Shown here: positions 43,972 to 54,377 of the stretch, one piece after another
Layout: each line of letters begins with the position of its first letter
How positions within the stretch are numbered: the stretch's first letter is position 1
NCBI GenBank assembly: GCA_947452985.1
Contig: CANGEU010000004.1
Location: forward strand, 1-64,000
From: Micrococcales bacterium
GTDB taxonomy: Bacteria; Actinomycetota; Actinomycetes; Actinomycetales; Microbacteriaceae
Reading direction: 5' to 3'
Length of the DNA: 64,000 nt
The notes under the pieces: model-generated
Seen by the model: only the letters and a program-made list of their open reading frames with translations
Databases searched by the model: none
What the model was told of the DNA's origin: nothing
Translations under genes and position numbers: made by a program

Positions 43972-44680
43972 GTTGTAGCGATTTTAGTCCGCGTTCGATG
44001 TGCCATTGCGAATATGCCGCAACTACACCTGAGGCAGAGGCCCTTGTTGATTCATCGGTTTGATCCGCAAATTCCCAGTCGCCAGCAAGTAATGCTCCTA
44101 AAAGCCTCGCACTTGCCTCATTCAGCTTGACAGCACCCGCAATACGGCAGTCTGAGCAAACCATACCTCCGGCTTGAAGCACGAAGTGCTGGTGCAGGCC
44201 AGGTTTGCCACAGCGCGCGCAATCGGTGAAGTTTGGAGCCCAGCCGGCAACCGATAGGGCCCTAAGCAGGTAAGAGTCCAAAATCAGACTCGAGTCGTGA
44301 TCCTTGTTGGCGAGCGCACGCAAACCTCCTACCAAGAGGAGATACTGCTGCGGAGAGGTTTCACCACCGGCAAGTTTCTCTGCAGTTTCCACCATGACGG
44401 TTGCCGAGGTGTAGGCCGGATAGTCCTCAATAATCTGCCCACCGTAAGCGTTCAGGGTTTCGACCTGATTCACGGTGTCTAAATTGCGACCCTCGTGCAA
44501 TTGAATGTCGACCACCATGAATGGTTCCAGCCTCGAACCGAACTTCGACGTGGTGCGCCTGACGCCTTTAGCAACTGCTCGAATTAGACCGTGATACCGC
44601 GACAACATGGTGACGATGCGATCGGCCTCCCCCAATTTATGGGTTCGAATGATCACTGCCTCGTCGCGATAGACCGGCAT
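43955..44680 (-). CDS. recO: DNA repair protein RecO
   Basis: 241 residues. An N-terminal OB domain ([21 protein letters not shown], in parts near 2-22) and a C-terminal zinc region (CARCGK near 157 and CSDC near 176). It loads RecA on SSB-coated gaps with RecR. It lies 2 nt after leuA and overlaps uppS. Confidence 0.94.
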   Translation of the reverse strand: MPVYRDEAVIIRTHKLGEADRIVTMLSRYHGLIRAVAKGVRRTTSKFGSRLEPFMVVDIQLHEGRNLDTVNQVETLNAYGGQIIEDYPAYTSATVMVETAEKLAGGETSPQQYLLLVGGLRALANKDHDSSLILDSYLLRALSVAGWAPNFTDCARCGKPGLHQHFVLQAGGMVCSDCRIAGAVKLNEASARLLGALLAGDWEFADQTDESTRASASGVVAAYSQWHIERGLKSLQHVERS

Positions 44681-44682
44681 CT

Positions 44683-46443
<1,761 letters not shown>

Positions 46444-46486
46444 TTATCTAGCTGCAAGCGAAACTCCGCGACTAAGGATGGCTAGG

Positions 46487-46528
46487 TTAAGCCTCGTCGC
46501 GGCCGCTAAGCAGGAGTAGAGCAAACAT
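46487..46528 (-). CDS. leuL: leuA leader peptide (attenuator)
   Basis: A 13-codon ORF, MFALLLLSGRDEA, on the leuA strand, 76 nt before the leuA ATG. The four consecutive Leu codons are CTA, CTC, CTG and CTT, each different. Its ATG lies 6 nt after TAACCT, so it should be read from a leaderless transcript. CCGCGAC inside the ORF pairs with GTCGCGG downstream (7 bp), extended by AGG/CCT after an internal loop; CTAGC/GCTAG is an alternative pairing. No U-run terminator is visible, so attenuation may act on leuA translation or through a factor. Confidence 0.82.
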   Translation of the reverse strand: MFALLLLSGRDEA

Positions 46529-46534
46529 GGATTT

Positions 46535-46540
46535 AGGTTA
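46535..46540 (-). promoter_or_regulatory. Predicted -10 of leuL-leuA (leaderless leader ORF)
   Basis: TAACCT on the minus strand, then AAATCC (6 nt), then the leuL ATG. The spacing equals that of the other leaderless candidates in this window. Confidence 0.5.
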
Positions 46541-46553
46541 GCACCAATAAGTC

Positions 46554-47444
46554 TTAGAAGCCCAGACGGCCAAGGGCCTTAGGATCGCGTTGCCAATCGG
46601 CAGAAACCTTGACGCGCAAACTCAGAAAGACCTTACGACCGAGTAGTTGCTCGATTTCTTTGCGAGCTTTTGAACCAACATCTTTGAGTCGCGAGCCGCC
46701 CTTACCGATGATGATTCCCTTTTGTGAATCGCGTTCCACCCAAACGTTTGCGTGGATGTCGTATAGGTTTCCACCCTCACGCTCCCCCATTTCATCGATG
46801 GTCACTGCGATCGAGTGCGGAAGTTCGTCGTGGACACCTTCGAGCGCAGCTTCACGCACCAACTCACAGATACGCTGTTCCATCGACTCATCGGTAGCCA
46901 CATCAATCGGATAAAGCGCCGGCGAAACCGGAAGCATTTCAATTAACAGTTCGGCAAGCTCGACAACCTGTTCACCGGAAACGGCCGAAACTGGGATGAT
47001 CGCCTTCCAATCGCGCAGGTCTGAAACCGCCTGCAGTTGCTGCGCAAGCGCATCACGAGAAACTGTTTCGCTCTTAGTGACGATTGCCACTAACTTTGCG
47101 CGACGGTATTTAGAGAGCTGCTCGTTGATAAAACCATCGCCTGGGCCGATCTTCTCATTGGCAGGAATGCAGAAACCGATTACATCGACGTCACCCAAAG
47201 TGGTTTCAACCAAGCTGTTCAAGCGCTCACCAAGAAGAGTTCTTGGGCGGTGTAGCCCTGGGGTGTCCACCAAAATCAATTGACCTGATTCACGGTTGGC
47301 AATGCCACGAATTGCCCTACGGGTGGTCTGCGGTTTGGCACTGGTAATTGCCACCTTCTCCCCTACCAGCGCGTTAGTCAATGTTGATTTACCAACGTTT
47401 GGGCGACCCACAAACGAAACAAATCCGGATCTAAAATCGGTCAT
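46554..47444 (-). CDS. era: GTPase Era
   Basis: 296 residues. GTPase motifs G1 GRPNVGKST (near 13-21), G2/T of PQTTRRAI, G3 DTPGLHR (near 60) and G4 TKSE (near 124), plus a C-terminal KH domain with GKGGSRLKDVG (near 242). It acts in 16S rRNA maturation. It is the last gene of the hrcA operon series and overlaps corC by 4 nt. Confidence 0.95.
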   Translation of the reverse strand: MTDFRSGFVSFVGRPNVGKSTLTNALVGEKVAITSAKPQTTRRAIRGIANRESGQLILVDTPGLHRPRTLLGERLNSLVETTLGDVDVIGFCIPANEKIGPGDGFINEQLSKYRRAKLVAIVTKSETVSRDALAQQLQAVSDLRDWKAIIPVSAVSGEQVVELAELLIEMLPVSPALYPIDVATDESMEQRICELVREAALEGVHDELPHSIAVTIDEMGEREGGNLYDIHANVWVERDSQKGIIIGKGGSRLKDVGSKARKEIEQLLGRKVFLSLRVKVSADWQRDPKALGRLGF

Positions 47445-48556
47445 TCTTCTTCTCCGAGCGTTAGTACTGCTTGATCAACTTTCACCAGAATGGTGACAAG
47501 TCGTTTATCTCTGCCCTCAAAGCGTTCCGCGGTGAAAGTCAAACCTGAATGATGCACCTGATCGCCACCACGTGGAAGGCGGCCAAGAAGTTTGGTAACC
47601 AAACCGCCGACACTATCGATGTCGTCGTCGTCTAGCTCCAGACCGATGTGCTCACCCAGTTCGAAAAGCGAAGACTTAGCGGAAACTCGCAAGATATCGT
47701 CCGCTAGCTGTTCGATCTCTGGGCGCTCGCGGTCGTATTCGTCATTGATTTCACCGACGAGCTCTTCGATTACGTCTTCCATGGTGACCAGACCGGCAAC
47801 ACCGCCGTACTCATCGACCGCAATTGCAACGTGAGTCGCCTTAACCTGCATTTCTTTTAAGAGCTCTTCAACCGGCTTTGAATCGGGAACAAACATTGCC
47901 TTCCGAGCGAGAGCGCCAGCGGTCTCAACTTCAAGCCTCTTGAAATCGTCATTGAAGGCACGCGCTACATCTTTCAAATACAAAACACCAACCAGGTCGT
48001 CGATGTTCTTGCCTCTAACCGGCAGGCGAGAGTAACCAGACTCCATGAATTTCTGAAGGGACTCTTTCAATGTTCTCTCGGAACCAATGACAACCATATC
48101 GATCCGCGGAACCATGATCTCTCGAACCACGGTCTCACCAAAATCCTCAACCGAATCCATGAACTCCTGTTCAAACTCTTCAGGTTCCTCAATGGGCTTT
48201 GATGCGATTGGCGTAAAAATGAGATCGATTGATTTGACCAGCGGCTTAGCGAAACGTGCCAAACCCTGCCCAAACTTGCGGTGACCAAGTGATTTGGCGA
48301 GAAGCTGTGAACCAATAAGCAATAGACCGGTAATAGCTAAAACTATTGATGTGAGCCAGTACCACTTCAAATTCAAAGAAGCCAGACCCTGAGTGATCAC
48401 CACCCCGAAGGCACCGACCAGAGCTAATCTCAAAAACCCGAGCGACTCATGCCTTGAAAATTCATTTAGTTCGCGTTTCATAGCCGCTGCGAGGATCGAC
48501 AAGACAACTACCGCAGCAGCAATCAAAATCGAAACCCATAACGCGATGGTTAGCAA
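47441..48556 (-). CDS. CNNM/CorC-type transporter-associated protein (hemolysin family)
   Basis: 371 residues: an N-terminal CNNM membrane domain (about 1-110), a CBS pair (about 165-280, starting VREIMVPRIDM) and a CorC_HlyC domain (about 290-371). Such proteins are linked to magnesium and cobalt export or resistance. Start is TTG at 48556, 1 nt after the ybeY stop with GGAGA upstream; longer frames lie inside ybeY. Overlaps era by 4 nt. Confidence 0.9.
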   Translation of the reverse strand: MLTIALWVSILIAAAVVVLSILAAAMKRELNEFSRHESLGFLRLALVGAFGVVITQGLASLNLKWYWLTSIVLAITGLLLIGSQLLAKSLGHRKFGQGLARFAKPLVKSIDLIFTPIASKPIEEPEEFEQEFMDSVEDFGETVVREIMVPRIDMVVIGSERTLKESLQKFMESGYSRLPVRGKNIDDLVGVLYLKDVARAFNDDFKRLEVETAGALARKAMFVPDSKPVEELLKEMQVKATHVAIAVDEYGGVAGLVTMEDVIEELVGEINDEYDRERPEIEQLADDILRVSAKSSLFELGEHIGLELDDDDIDSVGGLVTKLLGRLPRGGDQVHHSGLTFTAERFEGRDKRLVTILVKVDQAVLTLGEEE

Positions 48557-48557
48557 A

Positions 48558-49016
48558 CTACTTGTTCTCCGATACGTAGAAGGCTTCCAAGATTTCGCGC
48601 TGAAGACCAAACATTTCTTTTTCTTCGTCGGGCTCAGCGTGGTCAAAACCTAGGAGATGCAAAATCCCGTGAGTGGTAAGCAACAGGATTTCATTGATTG
48701 GTTCATGACCTGCTGCGACCGCCTGAGCTGCTGCCACCTGAGGGCAAACCACGATATCTCCGAGTAACCCCGGCCCACTAATTTCAGCGTCATTACCCGG
48801 ACGAAGTTCATCCATTGGAAAAGACAGAACATCGGTCGGGCCAGGTTCATCCATCCACTGCACGTGAAGAGTAGTCATGGCATCTTCGTTCACAAATTGG
48901 ATAGCAAGTTCGGCATCAGGGTGAATCCGAAGTCGATCAAGTGCGAAACTAGCAAGTTCTAGAACGCGAGCTTCGTCGACCTTATGGTCTGATTCATTGT
49001 TGATTTCGATGGTCAT
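48558..49016 (-). CDS. ybeY: Endoribonuclease YbeY
   Basis: 152 residues. The metal site HGILHLLGFDH with three His is near 114-124. It acts in 16S rRNA 3' processing and ribosome quality control. It overlaps phoH by 4 nt, an arrangement kept across Actinobacteria. TDVLSFPMDE near 66 is the other family signature. Confidence 0.95.
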   Translation of the reverse strand: MTIEINNESDHKVDEARVLELASFALDRLRIHPDAELAIQFVNEDAMTTLHVQWMDEPGPTDVLSFPMDELRPGNDAEISGPGLLGDIVVCPQVAAAQAVAAGHEPINEILLLTTHGILHLLGFDHAEPDEEKEMFGLQREILEAFYVSENK

Positions 49017-49999
49017 TTCTTTGTGCCTTTCAAAGCCAACTTCTCTTCAAACTTTCCATACGCGTCCACGATTTTGGCCACCAAATTATGGCGAACCACG
49101 TCTTCGGAAGATAGCTCGGCAAAGTGCATGTCGTCGACACCCTTGAGCGCCTCGCGAGCTGTCTTGAGCCCAGATAGTCCGCCCGGTAGGTCAACCTGAG
49201 TGGAGTCGCCGGTGACCACCATTTTCGAATTGAATCCGAGACGAGTCAGGAACATTTTCATTTGCTCTGGTGTGGTGTTCTGGGCTTCATCCAAAATCAC
49301 AAACGCGTCATTGAGGGTTCGTCCTCGCATGTAGGCCAACGGAGCAACTTCGATAGTTCCAGAGGTCATCAGCTTTGGGATGGTTTCTGGGTCAAGCATC
49401 TCGTGCAAGGCATCAAATAGCGGACGAAGATATGGGTCGATTTTGTCGTTCAAAGTGCCAGGTAAGAAACCAAGACGTTCACCGGCCTCCACTGCTGGTC
49501 TGGTCAGAATAATGCGGCTAATCTCTTTGCGCTGCAAAGCCTGAACCGCTTTGGCCATGGCTAGGTAGGTTTTACCGGTACCGGCTGGACCAATGCCGAA
49601 CACGATTGTGTTGTTGTCGATGGCGTCGACATAAGCCTTTTGTCCAATTGTTTTAGGGCGAATCGACTTGCCCTTAGAACTCAAAATACTTTGGCTCAGA
49701 ACCTCTGCAGGCCGCGCCGCCTGGTTAGCCGCAACCATGCTGGTAGAACGACGAATATCCTCGGAACCGAGGCGAAAGCCTGTGGCTGCCAAATTGGTTA
49801 ACTGCTCGATAATCCTTTTGGCCGATTCGCAGTCGGCCGAGCTGCCGCGCAACGTGATCTGAGATCCTCTGGCAGTCGCTTCAAGCCCGGGGAACTGGAT
49901 TTCCAATTCTTTGAGAAGAACATCGTTAGGGCCAAAGATTTCGGCGACGGAAGTATTCTCAATTACTAATTCAAATGCACCAGCAGGTTGTGAAGTCAT
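49013..49999 (-). CDS. phoH: PhoH-like ATPase
   Basis: 328 residues. An N-terminal KH-like region precedes the P-loop ATPase with GPAGTGKTYLA (near 138-148) and VILDEAQNTTPEQ (near 235-247). A probable RNA helicase acting with YbeY in rRNA or RNA quality control. It lies directly after the HIT gene with no spacing. Confidence 0.93.
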   Translation of the reverse strand: MTSQPAGAFELVIENTSVAEIFGPNDVLLKELEIQFPGLEATARGSQITLRGSSADCESAKRIIEQLTNLAATGFRLGSEDIRRSTSMVAANQAARPAEVLSQSILSSKGKSIRPKTIGQKAYVDAIDNNTIVFGIGPAGTGKTYLAMAKAVQALQRKEISRIILTRPAVEAGERLGFLPGTLNDKIDPYLRPLFDALHEMLDPETIPKLMTSGTIEVAPLAYMRGRTLNDAFVILDEAQNTTPEQMKMFLTRLGFNSKMVVTGDSTQVDLPGGLSGLKTAREALKGVDDMHFAELSSEDVVRHNLVAKIVDAYGKFEEKLALKGTKK

Positions 50000-50326
50000 C
50001 TAAGCCTTCGGAGTCTTGCTAGTGATGTGGCCATGGGCGTGGAAAACGGTTTGACCAGCTTCTACACCGGTATTGAACTGGAAGCGAAATGATCCTTCGG
50101 AAAGCTCGGCCGCAACTTTGCTGCCGAGACGCATTACGTCTAGCAGCACGTCTTCGTTTCGCATTGTCAGGTCGGCGACATCAGTGAAGTGTTCGCGTGG
50201 AACGATAAGAACGTGAATCGGCTGCGCTGGCTCAATGTCATTGAAGGCGATGGCGTGCTCAGATTCAGCTACCAACTTCGACGGAATTTCACCGGCAACA
50301 ATCTTGCAAAACACGCAGTCACTCAT
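50000..50326 (-). CDS. HIT family nucleotide hydrolase (HinT-like)
   Basis: 108 residues. N-terminal CVFCKIVAGEIPSK and the catalytic His triad FHAHGHIT near the C-terminus. The protein ends soon after the triad, as normal in HinT. It hydrolyses adenosine phosphoramidates, possibly aminoacyl-adenylates. It sits between rsmE and phoH in the CIRCE-headed gene series. Confidence 0.93.
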   Translation of the reverse strand: MSDCVFCKIVAGEIPSKLVAESEHAIAFNDIEPAQPIHVLIVPREHFTDVADLTMRNEDVLLDVMRLGSKVAAELSEGSFRFQFNTGVEAGQTVFHAHGHITSKTPKA

Positions 50327-50335
50327 GGTTTTAGT

Positions 50336-51082
50336 CTATTCCGCGCTATCCCAGAGACCGCTTGAGCCAACCAAATAGGATATCGCGGCAAGGCCGGCAG
50401 TTGAGGTGCGAAGAATTCCAGAACCTAGATGAACGCGCTTTGCTCCAGCGGCTTCCAATTCCTTCAGTTCGTGTTCGTCGACCCCACCTTCCGGGCCGAC
50501 CACGATTGCGATGCGTCCGCTAAGTTCACCAAGCCCTGCGATTGAAGTGTTAGCAGTTGGATCGAGTACCAAAACTAGTTCGAAGTCTTTTACTAAACGA
50601 GTAAGTTCTTTGGTTGAGACGACCGCTTCAACTACTGGCTCCCAGGCTCTTAGTGATTGCTTGGCAGCTTCGGTTGCAATGGTCTGCCAGCGAACCTGTC
50701 CTTTGAGAGCCTTTGGGCCTTCCCAGCGAGAAATCGAACGCGTCGCCTGCCATGGAATTATCGACAAGCCTCCAAGTTCGGTGGCGGCCTGGACTGCCAG
50801 TTCGTCGCGGTCACCCTTGGCTAGTGCTTGAACTAGGGTCACCTGAAGCTTGGGAAGAGCCTCAACCAAGGTTTCAGACACCAATACGGTCACACTTGAG
50901 CCGTCAACTTTAGAAACTTTTCCAAGAACTCGGCATCCTTTGCCATCAGTGAGTTGAATTGATTCCCCTACTCGCATTCGGCGAACCACGGCGGCATGTT
51001 TACCTTCCGGGCCGTCCAGCTCAAACTCACTACCTGGAGTTAGGGAAGTTACCTTCTCAGCGAAAAATAGCGGAGCAACCAT
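50336..51082 (-). CDS. rsmE: 16S rRNA (uracil-1498-N3)-methyltransferase
   Basis: 248 residues. A PUA-like N-terminal domain (about 1-75) and a SPOUT methyltransferase domain with the knot motif VVGPEGGVDEHE (near 193-204) and LGSGILRTSTA (near 216-226). It methylates U1498 in the decoding region. The start shares one base with the dnaJ stop. Confidence 0.94.
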   Translation of the reverse strand: MVAPLFFAEKVTSLTPGSEFELDGPEGKHAAVVRRMRVGESIQLTDGKGCRVLGKVSKVDGSSVTVLVSETLVEALPKLQVTLVQALAKGDRDELAVQAATELGGLSIIPWQATRSISRWEGPKALKGQVRWQTIATEAAKQSLRAWEPVVEAVVSTKELTRLVKDFELVLVLDPTANTSIAGLGELSGRIAIVVGPEGGVDEHELKELEAAGAKRVHLGSGILRTSTAGLAAISYLVGSSGLWDSAE

Positions 51083-52158
51083 TAGCGGCGCTTACCGAAG
51101 TGACCGTGTGAGTGCTTCTTGAGCGCTGGTGAGTCGTTCTTGCGGAGCTTGGCTAACTGACGAAGCAGTTCTTTCTGTTTACTGTCGAGCTTCTGTGGGG
51201 TGTCAACCTCAATGGTGACCACTAGGTCGCCACGCCCCTGGTGCCGCAGCTTCTGTGAACCCTTACCTTTGACGGTAATTGAATCGCCAGACTGGGTTCC
51301 TGGCGAAACTTCCAGGTCAACCTTGCCGTCGTAAGTTTCGATTGAAACCTGGCAACCTAGAGCCGCCTCATGCATTGGAACCGTTAGCACGCAAGTAAGG
51401 TCATCCCCCGAACGACTAAAGGTGTCGTCTGCCTTCACTCGTATGTCAAGGTAAATGTCGCCGCTTGGACCGCCGGCAAAGCCAACTTCGCCTTGGCCAG
51501 AGAGTTGAAGGCGAAGCCCGTCTTCAACTCCGCCAGGGATGTTGAGATCTAGGCTACGAGTTGCACGAACACGACCCTGCCCACGACATGAGACACATGG
51601 ACTCTCAACAACCTGACCGAAACCCCGACATGCGTTACATGGCTGCGAGGTCATTACATTTCCAAGAAGGCTGCGAACCTGGCGCGAAATTTGGCCTCGG
51701 CCACCACAAACATCACAGGTTCGAAGGTCAGTGCCAGGTTGGCAGCACGATCCGCTGCAACTTTCACAAAGCACTGCGGTTTCGATTTCAATTGACTTGG
51801 CAACTCCAAATACAGCTTCTTTGAGAGTTAGGTCGATGCGAAGCAGGGCATCTTCACCTCGCTGCTGGCGCGAACGTGGACCCGTTTGACCGCCACCGAA
51901 GAAAGAGTCGAATATGTCTCCAAAGCCAAAATTTGCGTTTCCGCCGAAGGGGTTAGAGCCGCCCATGTCATAGTTTCGACGCTGTTCAACGTCGATAAGC
52001 ACCTCATAGGCGAAAGTGACCAACTTGAAACGCTCTTGAGCCTCTGGCTCCGGGTTTACATCTGGGTGTAGTTCACGCGCAAGCTTGCGGTACGCCTTTT
52101 TGATCTGATCTTCGGTCGCGTCTCGCGAGACACCAAGGACGTCGTAGTGGTCGGCCAA
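51082..52158 (-). CDS. dnaJ: Chaperone DnaJ (HrcA-linked paralogue)
   Basis: 358 residues. A J domain with HPD (near 32-34), a G/F-rich linker, four zinc repeats (CESCSGSC, CDVCGGRG, CNACRGFG, CVSCRGQG) and the C-terminal substrate domain. The first repeat ends in Ser-Cys rather than Gly-x-Gly, a small deviation. It is the DnaK cochaperone. TTG start with AGGAG 7 nt upstream. It follows hrcA, as in many Actinobacteria where this is DnaJ2. Confidence 0.94.
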   Translation of the reverse strand: MADHYDVLGVSRDATEDQIKKAYRKLARELHPDVNPEPEAQERFKLVTFAYEVLIDVEQRRNYDMGGSNPFGGNANFGFGDIFDSFFGGGQTGPRSRQQRGEDALLRIDLTLKEAVFGVAKSIEIETAVLCESCSGSCCQPGTDLRTCDVCGGRGQISRQVRSLLGNVMTSQPCNACRGFGQVVESPCVSCRGQGRVRATRSLDLNIPGGVEDGLRLQLSGQGEVGFAGGPSGDIYLDIRVKADDTFSRSGDDLTCVLTVPMHEAALGCQVSIETYDGKVDLEVSPGTQSGDSITVKGKGSQKLRHQGRGDLVVTIEVDTPQKLDSKQKELLRQLAKLRKNDSPALKKHSHGHFGKRR

Positions 52159-52159
52159 T

Positions 52160-53179
52160 TTATGCTCCTAGGCTCTTGGAAAGGTAACGAGCGATTGCTC
52201 GAACGGCTGAAATGTTGGTGGAATAGTCCATGCGCGTTGGGCCTAGAACGCCGACTTTCGCCAATGGCTCATCTACGGCTCCGTAGCCGGAAACTAGAAC
52301 GCTGGCTTGGCTGAGGCCCTCAATGCGGTTCTCCGAACCAATTAGAAGGCTCACGCCGTGCTGATCGGCTTCCATTTCCGAAATCAGGCGAAGCAATACA
52401 ACCTGCTCTTCAATGGCGTCTAGCAGTGGCGAAACATTGCCACCAAAATCGACTTCGGAGCGAACTAGATTGGCAGTTCCCGCTAGAACTAGCTTGTCTT
52501 GGCGGTTGGCATCGACCTGATCCTGAAGGCTAGCAACGACTGCCGTTACAAAACCACGATCCTTCGTCTCAAAATTCTCGGCAACCGACGAAGTGGCTTT
52601 TGCAACATCTGACAGAGCAAGTCCCACAATTTGTTCGCCGATACGGCCACGTACCTGGACCAAAACTCTGAGGTCGATAACTGAACCAAATTCCACAACA
52701 TGCTGCTGAATTCGACCATTATCAGAAATCAACATGACCATAACCTTGGTATCGGCCACCGGAACCAGTTCAAATCCGCGAACTTTTGCCTTTCCGAGGG
52801 TTGGATACTGAACCATGGCGACCTGATTGGTCAACTGGGAGAGCATGCGCACACTGCGACCGAGAATTTCGTCTAAGTCGGCGCTGCCCGAAAGCAAAGT
52901 TTCCATTGCCTGACGCTCAGCGCCGGAAAGCTGTTTCAACTCGTTGAGACGGTCTACAAAGAGCCGATAGCCGCTATCGGTTGGCACACGACCCGCTGAC
53001 GTGTGTGGTGCGTGAATGAGACCCTCTTCTTCGAGGATTGACATGTCGTTTCGAATAGTGGCAGATGAAACACCGAATCCGTGGCGTTCAAGCAGTGCTT
53101 TGGAGCCAACTGGCTCACGAGTGCTTACATAGTCTTGAACGATTGCACGAAGCACTTCGAAACTGCGTTCCGAGATCAT
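52160..53179 (-). CDS. hrcA: Heat-inducible transcription repressor HrcA
   Basis: 339 residues. An N-terminal winged-helix DNA-binding domain (about 1-75, EPVGSKALL and SSATIRNDM) and the HrcA GAF-like domain. It represses chaperone genes through CIRCE. The ATG at 53179 follows a strong GGAGGT site; the longer frame to 53197 would start inside CIRCE. No groEL or dnaK gene is in this window, but its own operator shows autoregulation. Confidence 0.96.
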   Translation of the reverse strand: MISERSFEVLRAIVQDYVSTREPVGSKALLERHGFGVSSATIRNDMSILEEEGLIHAPHTSAGRVPTDSGYRLFVDRLNELKQLSGAERQAMETLLSGSADLDEILGRSVRMLSQLTNQVAMVQYPTLGKAKVRGFELVPVADTKVMVMLISDNGRIQQHVVEFGSVIDLRVLVQVRGRIGEQIVGLALSDVAKATSSVAENFETKDRGFVTAVVASLQDQVDANRQDKLVLAGTANLVRSEVDFGGNVSPLLDAIEEQVVLLRLISEMEADQHGVSLLIGSENRIEGLSQASVLVSGYGAVDEPLAKVGVLGPTRMDYSTNISAVRAIARYLSKSLGA

Positions 53180-53190
53180 GGCACCTCCAA

Positions 53191-53217
53191 TTAGCACTCG
53201 TTACTCCTGAGTGCCAA
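53191..53217 (-). promoter_or_regulatory. CIRCE operator of hrcA
   Basis: TTGGCACTC, 9 nt, GAGTGCTAA on the minus strand, one mismatch from the consensus TTAGCACTC-N9-GAGTGCTAA. It lies 11 nt upstream of the hrcA ATG, just before the ribosome site, so HrcA should repress its own operon (hrcA, dnaJ and perhaps genes through era). Confidence 0.95.
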
Positions 53218-53234
53218 TATTACCCGTGATTTGG

Positions 53235-54377
53235 CTATAGTCCCAGAAGTTTGCGCAGCACAAAATCGGCAAGTAATCGACCTTGCAGAGTCAAGACGGC
53301 GTGTCCTTGCAGAGCGGCCTTTCCTTCAATCAGCGTCGCCGCGACCAACTCAGAAATCGCCTGAGCGTGATTGGCATTTAGACCTTTCACAACATCCAGC
53401 GAGAGACCCTCTCGGAGGCGCAGTTCAAGCATTGCCCGCTCTTCCTGCATTTCCAGTTCCGAAAGGGTTTCCCCGTCGGTACTAGGTAGTGCCAGCTCGG
53501 CCAGCATTTTTGCGTAAGTGGTTGGGTGCTTCACATTCGACCAACGACGCCCGGCCACGTGACTGTGAGCGCCTGGTCCGAAACCCCACCAGTCTCGACC
53601 TTGCCAATAGGCAATGTTGTGCTTCGAAGTGGACGCATCTCCCCTGGACCAGTTACTAAGTTCGTACCATTCGAATCCAGCATTGGCTAACTCAGAATCT
53701 AGCCACTCGTACTTGTCTGCCTGGAGATCTTCGTCTGGTTCTGATTTTTCACCAGAGGCAATCTGTCTAGCCAGTTTGGTTGCTGGTTCAACAATTAGTG
53801 CATATGCCGAAATGTGATCGGTTTGCATACTCAAGGCAACCCGAACCGATTCCTGCCACTGTTCCATGGTCTCGCCAGGAGCGCCGTAAATCAGGTCAAC
53901 AGACGTCTGGAAACCAAGTCGCTTAGCAATAGCAACATTGGCGGCAACCGCAGCCGGGTTGTGGGTGCGCTCGAGGGTCGCCAAAACTTCTGGAACTGCC
54001 GATTGCATACCGAACGACAGACGATTGAATCCGACTTCCTTCAGGACCTGAAGGTAAGCCTCGTCGACGGTGTCCGGATTGGCCTCGGTCGTTACCTCAG
54101 CCTCGCCTGCAATCCCGAAGTTTTTGCGTAAAAGCTCGAGAGCCTCAGCCAATTCAGTTGCGGGAAGTAGTGTTGGGGTTCCTCCCCCAAAAAATACGGT
54201 CTGCAGTTCCCGCTTACCTACTGATTGCTTAGCTAGCTCGATCTCCACCTGCAAATTCGAGATAAATGCGGTTTGCGGGTAGCCCTGAAGTTCGGTAGCG
54301 GTGTAGGTGTTGAAGTCGCAGTAGCCACAACGGACCTTGCAAAACGGCACATGGACGTAACCGTGAAAAGTAGACAT
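53235..54377 (-). CDS. hemW: Radical SAM protein HemW (heme chaperone)
   Basis: 380 residues. The [4Fe-4S] radical SAM site CKVRCGYC (CxxxCxYC, near 13-20) and GGGTPTLL (near 65-72) are present, with a HemN-like C-terminal domain. Annotated in many genomes as coproporphyrinogen oxidase, but the lepA-hemW-hrcA order is typical of HemW, a heme-transfer chaperone. The ATG shares one base with the lepA stop. Confidence 0.93.
   Translation of the reverse strand: MSTFHGYVHVPFCKVRCGYCDFNTYTATELQGYPQTAFISNLQVEIELAKQSVGKRELQTVFFGGGTPTLLPATELAEALELLRKNFGIAGEAEVTTEANPDTVDEAYLQVLKEVGFNRLSFGMQSAVPEVLATLERTHNPAAVAANVAIAKRLGFQTSVDLIYGAPGETMEQWQESVRVALSMQTDHISAYALIVEPATKLARQIASGEKSEPDEDLQADKYEWLDSELANAGFEWYELSNWSRGDASTSKHNIAYWQGRDWWGFGPGAHSHVAGRRWSNVKHPTTYAKMLAELALPSTDGETLSELEMQEERAMLELRLREGLSLDVVKGLNANHAQAISELVAATLIEGKAALQGHAVLTLQGRLLADFVLRKLLGL

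Noticed and set aside
53180..53197. hrcA start at 53197
   Set aside because: The frame would begin inside the CIRCE operator; GGAGGT and the conserved N-terminus support 53179.
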